Assembly: GCF_947179515.1 (NCBI RefSeq)
Contig: NC_067485.1
Location: 1,973,654-2,037,653 of the forward strand
Source: Apodemus sylvaticus
Taxonomy: Eukaryota > Chordata > Mammalia > Rodentia > Muridae
Direction: 5' to 3'
DNA length: 64,000 nucleotides
The notes beneath the pieces were generated by a model. It was not told the origin of the DNA and searched no databases. It saw nothing but the letters and a program-made list of their open reading frames with translations. The translations under genes were made by a program, and so were the position numbers. Shown here piece by piece: positions 1-11,879 of this stretch (position 1 is the stretch's first letter; each line of letters begins with the position of its first letter).

Positions 1-3000
1 GCTGTGATATTATATATAGATTTTTGTCCACAGCTACCTTATGGTAATGAGAAAAATTAGTCCTTAAGGTAATTGGGCTTAAGGTAGTTTGTTTGGCATG
101 GTGACATTCCACATGGAAATTCTGGAACTGAAAGAGGGTGATATAAATGTATGCACAGATGAAAATGTGTTTTGGGCTTATTAACAATGTAATTTTCTTG
201 CATAGATTTTTTTCTATAATACAGTACAGGATCTGTTCAGTGAGCAGCCTGCTTTGGACTAATACATGATACTTGGCTTGGCTTGTAGTTTTTCTCTGCT
301 CATAATACATTGGCCAACATACCCTATAGTTACAAATGCCAGTGTTTTCAGTTTCCTTAGTTTCCCTGGTGAGGATGAGCCAGTTCTATTTCCTAGCTTT
401 ATTGACATGGAGAGACTCTTTTCCACCCCTCAACTGAAACGTCAAGTCTAGCTAAGCATGTGGTCTTCCCCTGAGCAAGGCATTCAGCCTCTTGTTTAGC
501 TTCTTCCCTTTTCTGACCCAGCGTTTGTAGCTCCCGCCAGTATACCAGTGCTGATTCTGCAATGATGAATAGTTTGCTTGTTTAAACAATAAACTAGACA
601 TCTAACTCCCTCCCAGGCACATACAGCATTGCTCCATTTTTCTGCCGTACTTGGTGCTGTGTGAAGTCTCCCTTGTTGTAGGCTGGGATGAGTTCACATG
701 TAGCTCTACCCAAACCTACCCTGTCTTAATCACTGCTGCTTAAAAAAACAGCAGATCACAGTATCTGATAGGGTAGTCTCTTTGGTTGATTCGATGTTGT
801 GCTGTTCCCTGAACCTTGAAGATGTGGCTAATCCAGATTTAGGACAAGTGTGATGGATACCTATTGCTTACTTCCTTAGATGCAACTATTAGGAAAATAA
901 ATTTTAAACCACATGTGTAATTTGTCTCACACTGTATTTCTCTTTGGTGCATGTGTGTGTACGCAGATGTCAGGGGACAATGGATGGTTAAGGGTTATTA
1001 GCCCTGAGCCAACAGAACTTGGGGGGCCATACCTCGAGTTCAGTGACTTTGGAAGATAGGGCAGTGAGCCATATAAGATCAGTTCTGAGCACTGAGATGT
1101 GATGTGGTTTGTATTATAGTGGAGTGTGCTTGGGATTTGTCAACCCTTCCTTATTTTCTCTCTCTCCGTTGGATTTGGAGCATCTACCCTGCCCTCCTCC
1201 CATAGTCTTTTGCAAATTCACAGGATGTTTGGCATCACAGGTACAAAGGAGTTCTGCCTTTGCCTGAATCACACCTCAAACATCGCCCATGTCTGGTTTA
1301 CACCGAGCCAGAAGGCTGAGAAGTCACTCATATCTGATTTAAGCAGCAGTTGGTACCTCAGGTGCTGGAATAAGTTCAAACATTTTAGGATGGAATTAAT
1401 GTACATAACTTGGGAGGAAAAAAAGCAAACATATTTGAGGGGTCATGATTCCTGATCCCCTCTGGAGATGATGTTTCCAAACTCTCAGAGGCAGTTCTCC
1501 CCAGAAGCAACGGTTTCAACTCTCCATGTCATGTAGTCACACTCAGAGTCACAATTCAGAGTCAATCAGAGTCCACACAGCAACGAAAATAGGACTCCTG
1601 GAGATTTTCCTGGCTAAGGCCCCAGACCCTTGCTTTTCTCGGACAAGCTCTTCAGATGTATTTTGCTTACACTGACGTAATATTTGATCTCCACATTTTG
1701 CTCACTGGCTCAAGACTCCCTGTTCTCATCTGTCAGATGGGTCTGTTTGAGGCAGAAAATCATTTCAAAGCATTTTAGAGCAGGCCTGGCTTATGCTTGG
1801 TAGGGAGTCTTTCCTTCTTTAGCATTGCTGCCCACATACCAGGACTGAGTCCTCTGGAGGGAAATGAAGTACCCATCAAGGTTCCCAGGAGCCAAGGGTC
1901 CCAGGAGTGTGACCTGCTCTGGGGAAAGGAGAGGCTCTGGCTCCACAGCGTTCTTTCTAAGATGCAGGGTGCAGCAGGCCCCCTGTGGGGAGAGGGCCTA
2001 GGGTCTCACCAGCCTCAGGGAAGCAGTGAATTCAGTCCCTGAACTAATCGGGAGCCAATCAGGAGAGAGCTGAAGCTGCCTCTGGTTCCCTTGGGAACTT
2101 GAGAGCAACTGGGATGTGTTCCTTCTGCTCTCAGCTGGGAAGAAGCCGGTGGAGAATTCACCCCTCCACACAGACAGCGTTTCCTCCCCTCCCCCACCCC
2201 GCCCCCCTTCGCTCTCACAGCCCACCAGTTCTGGGGCAGCCCTGGGTAGCAGTTTGGTTCTTTCTTTCTGCACACAATTGACTGGAGGGCCCAAGTCTGG
2301 GCCATTCAGACACCACATGGAAGACTGTTTTTGTCAGTTCTCTCACGGCTTCTAGATGCATCTTTTCCAGCAGAAGCAAAAATCAACTGGCCTGCTGTCT
2401 CCCAGGACAGCTGCTAGGCTTCTTTCTGGGGCTAGCGTGTTCCAAAACTTTAAGCTTTTTAACATTACAAGTGCTTTTTCCCCCTGTGGGTTTCTATGAA
2501 CATTAAGTTCAGGCTACCTTTTTTTTTCGCCCCAACCCCCTAAGCTGAAAGGTTCGATTCTTCCATCTATCCATCAACAAATCGTATTGAATGACGGTGC
2601 TCAGTGACCCAGGATGCCACCGGAGACAAAACACACCGTACATATTTTCTGGTCTCCCTGGAAAATTAGTGCGAACACTTTCATCAGAGCAGCGGAGGAA
2701 AATGAACACAGAGCAGAGAAGATCGGCTTTGTTTTTGTTTTGTTTCCCTCGGAGGAGGTTTCGCCTCCCTCAAACAATGACGTTTATATTATCCTTTGCC
2801 TGCAAATTAAGCAGATGAGTAGAATTCCCGCGAGCATCGGACTGGTGTTCTGCACACATCCCCGGATGGCCACCTCTCCTCCTGGGCCGTGGCAAATCTG
2901 GTCCATTTTTGCCCTGACTTGTTAAAAGTGACACTTAAAATATTTTATTTCCAATTCATGTCCCATCTGCCCCACCCCCTCCCCACCTCCCACCCTCACC

Positions 3001-5644
3001 CCTTCCCCCACCCTCAGCTCCGTTCAGATGTCACTCCTGTGTCTGAATGGTTGGGTTGCCCTATACTTTCTCCTGTTAAATTTTCTCTTTTATGAGGAGA
3101 TAGCCAGAGAAGGTTCTCCCTGCCACCCCTCAGTTGAATATCCCCACCCTCATCCCTGGCTTTAAGCTGAGGACAACTAATCCCCAACTTCACAGAGTGC
3201 AGAGTTTTGAATGAAAATGTTTGTGCACCGGGTGGTCTATGCAAAGCAGCTTCCGTAAGAGGCAAAGCAACCCCAAAAGCAGCCCTGCTCAGATGAGTTG
3301 TCTGGTAACGGGAATAATTAATGCTGGGGACTCTTGCTGAGAACACCTGGTGGAGGAAGAGTGTCTTGCAGACACCTTAAGAGTGTCCACACATGAGGAG
3401 GGGCCTCAGTCGGAACAGACAGGGACCTTTACTTGTATGAGTTATGGGCTGGAAGGAATCTAGAGGACTTTGACTTTGGATGAGGTGTTGGTGAGGCAAA
3501 AACAGCATTTCCAGCAGAGGAGGCATCACCACTCCCTCTGTTCTATCAAGTAGCCCATTTAGAACGTTTAGTTTTTGTTTTATTACAGGAAACAATGTTT
3601 TAAAAATCAGGGACAAGGAACAACAAAGGTCTGGAAGTCATGCAAAATATTCATCAGTAGATTCAACAGAATGGGTTTGAGCCAGCTGTGGTGTTATAGT
3701 CAAAATCTGGGAGGATGGGGCAGGAGCTGCTCCAGCACCCAAACAAAACAGTATTCTGACTGAAGCAGAGCTGGGTCATAGCTCCAGCACCTTAGCTGAT
3801 AGTGAGTTGTGGCCTTGGGCAAGATGGTGATAGGAATAAACACTGATATAATTTGTCTGCCTTGACATGTGAGCAGTTCACACGTACCTCACACACAATG
3901 CCCGGCCAGTTAAATACACATGTTGTTGACAGACGTAGTCATAATGACGCTGTCCTAAGAGCACTTCTAGCATGAGACCTGAACTTAAATTACTGTGCTT
4001 CCTGATCCCCACATGTGAAGCCTGGAGAGCAGCAACAGAATGCCTTGGTGGAAAATGCCATACTGTGAAGCCTGGTTTCGGGCACAAAATTTAAAATAGT
4101 GTGTGGCAGTCCCTGTAAGCACATAAGGTTTGTATGAAACATGACTGAGTTTCATGCTTAGACATATATGTTCTAATCTTGAACTAACACAGTTTGAGTA
4201 TGTATACTATTTCTCAGCACGTCCCCAAGGGGCTTGGCGATCTTATCTGTGAATATTCTAGAATCTGACTCTCCAGTTTCAAGCAATTTAGATAAGCCTA
4301 GTCAGCCAGTATTCCCATTTTTATAAGATAGTTTCTGCTTATCTGCCCCAAGGCTTTTTCTTGATGTCCAGTTGGCTGACCCCCAACCTCCTATCCAGCA
4401 GTGTTTGACCTCATAGTCCAAAGGGCATCTTATCACCTGGCAGATGATTTTGGGTAGTTTAGGAGTGAAGATCCTTGATAACAGATTTGGCCAATCAGAA
4501 GCTTAGAATCAACTTGGTGATAAGATCGTTGCATCCCTGTGCCAGTTGCCTGGGGCATGGAAATATCAAGTAAGGGAACTAGTTAATCAAAGTCTATCAG
4601 TTTCCTCCTCAGAAAAAATGTGCCTTTCCTCTGTAAGACAGTTCAGAAATAAAAGGTATAAGCACATGAGGGTGCCCTTTGGGAAAGAACAGGAGAGTGC
4701 TCACAACACAGAATTTCAAAGCAGATGTTAAGATGTTTGAACATCAAAATGGTCATGGTGGAGGCTGTATTAAACATGGCCTGCATGACAGACCCATTGA
4801 AAAGATGTATACAAGAAGACAGAAACTAGTGTGATCATCATTTGGGCTAAGGGCTAAGGATCTTACTCATTCCAGGCTAGAGCCTAGAACCTGGAATAAC
4901 CTGGTCATCTCCCTAAGCCCCAATTGCTCAACACTCACTGGGAGTAAGGACAGGCTCCTTACAATCCATCTAGACCGAGCAGTAGTCACAGAACAAGGGA
5001 AGAAGGCAGCTGATAAGTAGCTCTTTCTTCTCCCTTGACCACTATCCTTGGAGATCTCTCTGGCCTTCTCTGCTCCAGGGCCTTTTGTTCTCCCTTAATT
5101 CTTTTCTGAATCAACTTTAGGTACTCAGTAACTTCTGCTCACCTTTCTGGCTCAGCCCCAACTCTAGCCAGCTTCCAATTCCCTGTGTGGAGAGCAAATC
5201 CCATATGAAGACTTCATTTCTGCTGGAAATGCTCTTGGTGCTTGAAGCTGTGCAGTTGAGTCTGAACTTTGAAGTGAGATCTAGGTATGAAAGAGAGAAT
5301 AGCTGTTCATTTAAGTGAGGTTTATGTTTGAGGGGAGTTAGGTGCCTATGTGAGAAAGATGATTCTATGAATCAGTTCAATTATATATACCATTTCTCAG
5401 GCTGGGGATGTTACAGCAGCTGTCTGCTATAGAATCAAGTATTCAGGACAAGGCCAGTACCAGGAGCAAAACTAAAACATTCAGAGTGCATTACCCATTT
5501 ACAAGTAAAAAAACTAAACAGCACTGTGGACACGTATGTTCAGACACAGAGGTATCCGTAATCTCACTGTGTACTCAGACCTGAAACTGATCACCTTTGC
5601 AATGAGCAAAATGGCATATAACAGGGCAAAGTTGCATGTTACCT
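1..5644. other. Mostly unique sequence, no gene recognised
   Basis: I see no recent SINE, LINE or LTR here except an old-looking fragment near 950-1070 that I cannot assign. Open frames of 60-110 codons occur in several frames at once and match no family I know, so I treat them as chance. The piece at 2540-2940 stands out by its CpG content and is listed separately. The stretch could be intron, intergenic DNA or a long 3' UTR. Confidence 0.6.
2540..2940. promoter_or_regulatory. Candidate conserved regulatory element (CpG-retaining)
   Basis: This non-repetitive segment has about 17 CpG dinucleotides by hand count in roughly 400 bases, while flanking DNA has few. It also contains a GGAGG/CCTCC inverted pair around TTTCG near 2752-2770. 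Loss of CpG is the norm in mammalian intergenic DNA, so retention suggests constraint or germline hypomethylation. That it is an enhancer is inference only; no motif fixes a function. Confidence 0.3.
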
Positions 5645-5780
5645 TGTTCAATGACCTGAATTCTATCTGGAACTCATGTGGTTGAAATGACTTCTGAAAA
5701 TTGTCCTCTGACTTCCACATGTGCTTTGTAGCATGTGAAGTATATGCATACATGTACGCACACCTTTTATATATGTAGTA
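5645..5780 (+). mobile_element. B3 SINE, old fragment
   Basis: The run TTGTCCTCTGACTTCCACAT followed by GTGCTTTGTAGCATGTGA is the 3' half of the B3 (tRNA-derived) consensus. The 5' half is degraded. Plus-strand orientation follows from the order of the blocks. Confidence 0.7.
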
Positions 5781-6628
5781 CCTTTCATACCTAAGGAACT
5801 TGAATACTGAACTAAAGATGGTGAAAGCCAGGTGGATGAACATCTGGGAATCTGATCAGGGTCCTCAATAAGGCACAGGGTGTCTTTTCCCTGGGTCACA
5901 AAAGTTTAGGACTGTGGTTAGGCAGCTGATATTTGGGTCTTTCCTCTCCTCGTATTAATTCTCAATGCATAAAGCTCTCTCGTTTAAGAGGACTGTGTAT
6001 TCCGGGTAATTCTTGGGCTGCTTTCAATGTTTCCATTTCCCTGAAGAAGTTTATAAGGATCTACCCAGTGCTGCCTCTGTAGTTTCTACTGGTGTCACTT
6101 ATTCCTTGGTTTATTGGTTCAGCTCTAAGCCACTCCTGTCTATAGAGGACTCCTTCTCTCCTGCAGCTATCTTTCCTAGTCACCTAGTTCATCTACAAAA
6201 AGGCAGAATTCTCCATTTCTCTCTGGTAGTGATGGATATTTATTCACTCATGGGTGGAGGCAAAAACACTAAAGATGTGTTTATTTTTAAAGGCCTGCTA
6301 TAAACAGAAACAGGTGTTAATATTACAAAACAAAACACTCCAGAAACATTGGCCCAAGCATCAACATTTCTAGATGGTCAGGATGTTTCACACATAACTC
6401 CAACTTCTGATGGGTCATAGATGGTTTAGGACTCCTGTAGGATTTATTCTCACTTAACCAAGAAACATCCCATTTGAAGATCATGGGAGGGGAAAAACAC
6501 TTTTAAAGATTGCCGTATATTATTGTACACCTGAAAATGTAGGACTTTGGAGTTTAAAGCAGGAGAACCGTACATGTTTGACGTCAGGTTGGGCTACATG
6601 AAGAGAAACTATCTTAAGAAACAAGCAA
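5781..6628. other. Unique sequence, nothing recognised
   Basis: A 96-codon open frame at 6013-6303 resembles no known protein and has no flanking splice pattern I would trust. Confidence 0.5.
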
Positions 6629-6820
6629 GCCAAGCGGTGGTGGCACACGCCTGTAATCCCAGCACTCTGGGAGGCAGAGGCAGGCGGATTTCTGAGTTTG
6701 AGGCCAGCCTGGTTTACAGAGACAGGACAGCCAGGGCTACACAGAGAAACCCTGTCTCAACAAAACCAAATCCAAAAAAAAAAACAAAAAAAAGAAACAA
6801 AAAAACAAAAAAAGAAACAA
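6629..6820 (+). mobile_element. B1 SINE with A-rich tail
   Basis: Near-consensus B1: GCGGTGGTGGCACACGCCTG, then CCCAGCACTCTGGGAGGCAG, AGGCCAGCCTGG, and CACAGAGAAACCCTGTCTC, followed by an A-rich tail to about 6820. B1 derives from 7SL RNA and was copied by L1 machinery. It is young-looking and full length. Confidence 0.95.
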
Positions 6821-6915
6821 GCAATCATTTCATCTTCTAACACTTAAGATAGACCTTCTTCCATCACAAGCTAGCACATTCCATACTGTCCCATTGTGAC
6901 GGACCTTGCACAATT

Positions 6916-6937
6916 TTTTTTTTTTTTTTTTTTTTAG
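6916..6937. repeat. Poly-T run
   Basis: An uninterrupted run of about 21 T. No SINE body abuts it, so its origin (polymerase slippage or the tail of a vanished minus-strand retrocopy) is unclear. Confidence 0.85.
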
Positions 6938-7162
6938 GAAAGCAATTCAATGAAATTGAATGAACCTAAGAATTTAGCAGAAAATGCAGAAGCCATTAAT
7001 AACAGCAAGTCTATTGAAAACAAAGTGTCTATACATTGTTTTACTGACATTAGCTGAGAGAATCAGATGCAGGTTGCCAAGGGAAGTTCAGCTCATAAAT
7101 CGCAAGGGAAGTGCATATAACCATGCTCTGATGTGTTCTATTTCTTCATCAAATGTGCTGTC

Positions 7163-7290
7163 TAGGGCTGGAGAGATTCTTCCAGAGGTCCTGAGTTCAA
7201 TTTCCAGCAACCACATGGTGGCTCACAACCATCTGTAATGGGATTTGATGCCCTCTTCTGGTGTATCTGAAGATAGCTACAGTGTGCTTA
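7163..7290 (+). mobile_element. B2 SINE with internal deletion of the A box
   Basis: The element starts GGGCTGGAGAGAT and then jumps directly to TCTTCCAGAGGTCCTGAGTT. About 26 bases holding the Pol III A-box segment of the tRNA-like promoter are missing. The remainder (ACCACATGGTGGCTCACAAC, GATGCCCTCTTCTGG) is close to consensus. The tail runs into a (TG)n/(TA)n microsatellite. Confidence 0.9.
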
Positions 7291-8585
<1,295 letters not shown>

Positions 8586-8612
8586 TCATTATTATTATTA
8601 TTATTATTATTT
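8586..8612. repeat. (ATT)n microsatellite
   Basis: Eight to nine perfect ATT units. Confidence 0.9.
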
Positions 8613-8867
8613 TCACGTTCTTTTTTAATGTTATCTAAGAGAATTCTTCAAGGCTTAAATTTAAGGTAAGAAAGAATTTTAGTCTGTATCTAGTAGTTAT
8701 TTCGAATGTTTCAACTCTTTTGGGTTGCAACTAAGTTCTTGGCTGACTATTAAACAAACCACACAGGTTGTGTGAATTTGGACCATGCTCCTTTATATAT
8801 GGCCTACCCTATGGTTATGAATTCTCACAGACTTGGTCACCTTATAGTTGAGGCAAAAGAAGGTATC

Positions 8868-9075
8868 ATAGTTACTATTCTGTTTCTGTGAAAAGGCAGC
8901 ATGACCAAGACAACTTATAAAAGAAAGCATTAAATTGGAGACTTACTTATAGTCTCAGGAGGTGAGTCCATTACTATTATGGCAGAAAGCATGGCATAGC
9001 AGCAGACAGAGGGGCTTGTTGCTGGAGAAATAGCTGAGTACTAACATCTGATCCACAAGCACAAGACTTTCTTCC
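8868..9075 (-). mobile_element. MaLR-type LTR fragment
   Basis: Blocks such as GCATGACCAAGACAACTTAT, TATGGCAGAAAGCATGGCA and TCTGATCCACAAGC follow the reverse complement of the rodent MT/ORR1-like LTR consensus. Similarity fades after about 9075, so the 5' part of the LTR is lost or too diverged to see. Confidence 0.65.
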
Positions 9076-9265
9076 AATGCTTGCTTGAAGTGGTGAACTT
9101 TTATGTAGGTCACTCATTGAAGGTCTTGGAGTTGTGCCAATGCTTCCAATTTGATACCTCATGTTCTCTGTCACTTATATGCTGCTCTTTCTGACCAATG
9201 TCCTAGGTAAAGATTGATAAAGACCCATCAGCAATAAACTAGACTGTGTAGTTCTTAGGCCTTTG

Positions 9266-9266
9266 G

Positions 9267-9306
<40 letters not shown>
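9266..9306. repeat. (TG)n microsatellite
   Basis: About 20 TG units. Confidence 0.95.
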
Positions 9307-9307
<1 letters not shown>

Positions 9308-9670
9308 GGGGGAGGTTGTAGAAGATTTTGGAACCTGAGGCTTAAAAAGCTCTTGAATACTTTGAGGAGAGCTTGATGGGCCGAAAGCCTGGAAGATGGG
9401 GATGCTGAAAAATATCAGAAATTGGACTAGAGACCACTTGTGTAATGCTCTGGTCAAAAATTCTAGCTGTATTCTGTCCACATCCTAAAAACCTGAGTGA
9501 TGTTTTAAAGAAAACCTCACTTTAAAGAAAAACAAAGGGCTATTTGTTTTGTTTTGTTTTTGCCAAGTATTTTGAGTCAGTGTAGCATCCAGGCTATGGA
9601 TAGTGACCGTTTACTGTTCTTCTCTAGGTCTATAGTGAGGAAGAGTAAAACTAGAATCAGAAAATGACAC

Positions 9671-9930
9671 TGGTCAGTGGTGGCGCATGCCTTTAATCCT
9701 AGTACTTGGGAGGCAGAGGCAGGCAGATTTCTGAGTTCGAGGCCAGCCTGGTCTATCAAGGGAGTTCCAGGACAGCCAGGGCCACACAGAGAAACCCTCT
9801 CTCAAAAAACAAAAAACAAAAAACTAAAAACTAAAAACTAAAAATGAAGCCCTGTCTCGAAAAACAAAAAACAAAAAACAAAAAAACAAAAGCAAAAACA
9901 AAAACAAAAACAAAAACAAAAAAAGAAAAT
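9671..9930 (+). mobile_element. B1 SINE with long A-rich tail containing a second B1 end
   Basis: Full-length B1 from about 9671 (GTGGTGGCGCATGCCTTTAA) to CAGAGAAACCCTCTCTC at about 9803. The A-rich tail at 9804-9930 contains, near 9846, a second GAAGCCCTGTCTCG, which is the very 3' end of B1. This implies either a second severely 5'-truncated B1 insertion into the tail or a duplication. Confidence 0.93.
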
Positions 9931-9963
9931 GAGAAAAGTGTTTGAGACGGAAAGGTATATGAG

Positions 9964-10255
9964 TGTGGTGGTTTGAATATGCTTGGCTCAGGGAGTGGCC
10001 CTAGTTGGAGGTATGGCGTCACTGTGGGTATGGGCTTTAAAACCCTTGTCCTAGCTGCCTGGAAGCCAGTCTTCTCCAAGTGGTGTGATGTAGAACTCTC
10101 AGTTCCTCCTATACCATGCCTGCCTGGTGCCATGTTCCTGCCTTGATGATAATGGACTGAATCTCTAAAGCTGTAAGTCAGCCCCAATTGAATGTTGTCT
10201 TTATAAGAGCTGCCTTGGTCATGGTGTCTCTTTGCAGCAGTAAAACCCTAAGAAA
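9964..10255 (+). mobile_element. MaLR (MT/ORR1-like) solo LTR
   Basis: It begins TGTGGTGGTTTGAATATGCT and ends near AGCAGTAAAACCCTAAGAAA, with the characteristic block CCTTGATGATAATGGACTGA. It is flanked by ATGAG and ATGAA, a nearly matching 5-bp target duplication as expected for ERVL-class elements. No internal ERV sequence adjoins it. Confidence 0.85.
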
Positions 10256-10259
10256 ATGA

Positions 10260-11289
10260 ACAATTTTAAAGTTTCAGACAATCACACTTCAGATAGCAAA
10301 GCATCTGTTGTTTTTAAAGGGATCAGAACCACAGAAGAGAAACTGGACTCTATTCTTGGGCAATAAAAAAGATGTTCTGAAGACAAGACCCCATCCATTA
10401 TAAGCTTCAGTTTCTGAAAATGCAACTTCATCTGAGAGAACCTGAACTCAGATTGCCATAGATGTGGTTCTCTATAGATGTGATTCTCTGCTTATCAACA
10501 ACTACCCAGGAAAGTATTTTCTTTCTTCAGGGTAAGCATGCAAGGGCCAAGCAGGCCAGATTCCACTCACCCAGAGGTTAATGGTAGAACTAGATAGTGT
10601 TGTCCACATGGTATTTGTCTTACAGGCAAGGAAAGATGTAAGATTGAGGGTTCCATGGAGTCTTGCAACCCAGTGCCTGAGACTTCCTGAGACCAGACAG
10701 TGTATGGCAGGGTTTGATTTCCTGCTAGAAGTCCTGAGATCCCACTGTGTGAATCTATGAAAGAAAAGACTAAATAGAATTATAGATTCCAGGAAGTTGG
10801 AGAGTCCAGAAAACAGCACTTCTGTAGAAAAAGCAGACAGGCTAGGTATTGAGCTGGGTAAGAAAGAGGCTATATGTACTCCACGCAGCAGAGTTAGAGG
10901 CGCAGAGCCCAGATGAGTGTACCCCCAGCCCCAGATGCCAGGCATAGAGCTGCAGGGATTTGGTGTTTTCTAGGCTGGGTTTTGGTTTGTATACATCTAG
11001 TCTTTCTTGCTGAGGTTTGCTATGTGTTATTGTGTGGCAGGAATATAGACCTTGGTTTTTGATGCTATGCTTGCACAAAGATAAGAGATTGTCTTAAGTC
11101 TTAGGAGAGAATTTGTTCTTTTGTTTGGCAATGGGAAGTGTCAAAGACTGGACATTTTGTAAGATTTCTAAGATGAGGTAAATACATTTTGCATAGTAAA
11201 ATGAAAGGGAAACTTTAAGGTACAGGGGAAGAAGGTTATGGTTTAGGATGATGCATTTTGGGTGTCAAGGTGACAAGGGGTAGGGTTCT
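10260..11289. other. Unique sequence, nothing recognised
   Basis: The minus-strand open frame at 10502-10945 (147 codons) has no recognisable domain and no homolog I know. I see no repeat here. Confidence 0.5.
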
Positions 11290-11640
11290 TATAGTTAGTT
11301 ATCTATAGTTTCAACTTGATGAGATTTAGAATCCCCATGGAAACAAATTTCTGCGCATCATATAAAGTCAAATGTGGTGGGAAAACCCACCCTACATGTG
11401 AGTAGCGTCATTGTGTGGCCCAGAGTCCTTAACTAAATAACAAGGAAAGGGCAAACCTAGGTCAGCAGTCCTTTGTCTGTGGACGCCACATGACCAGTGT
11501 CTCAGGCTCCTGCTGTCATGACTTCCCTGTGACTGTAGGTTGTAGCCTGGAACTGTAAGCCAGAAAGAACCCCTCCTTTAATTGTTTTTTCTTACCAGGG
11601 TGTTTTGTCATATTAACAACATAAGTAACTGATAACAATA
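11290..11640 (+). mobile_element. Old MaLR/MLT-like LTR
   Basis: TTTCAACTTGATGAGATTTA, CCCATGGAAACA, GGAACTGTAAGCCAGAAAGA and GGGTGTTTTGTCA follow an older rodent LTR consensus. The divergence is clearly higher than in the LTR at 9964-10255. Confidence 0.6.
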
Positions 11641-11879
11641 AAGTCATAAAGAGGAAGAGATGAAACCAAGAACACAAAATAACTAGTATTTTTATGATCA
11701 GCAACTGAACTCTGTCTACTTTAAGTGAGGAGAGAAATTACTGAAGAGATAGTAGTTGGCTTATGGAGGGAGTCAGGATGCCTAGAGAGCCCTGCTAGGG
11801 ATCTATGTGGGAATGTCATGGCCATAATCTCTCCATGAAGCTGCTCCAGGAGTCTGTTGATACTGTTTCTAAGGACAGG

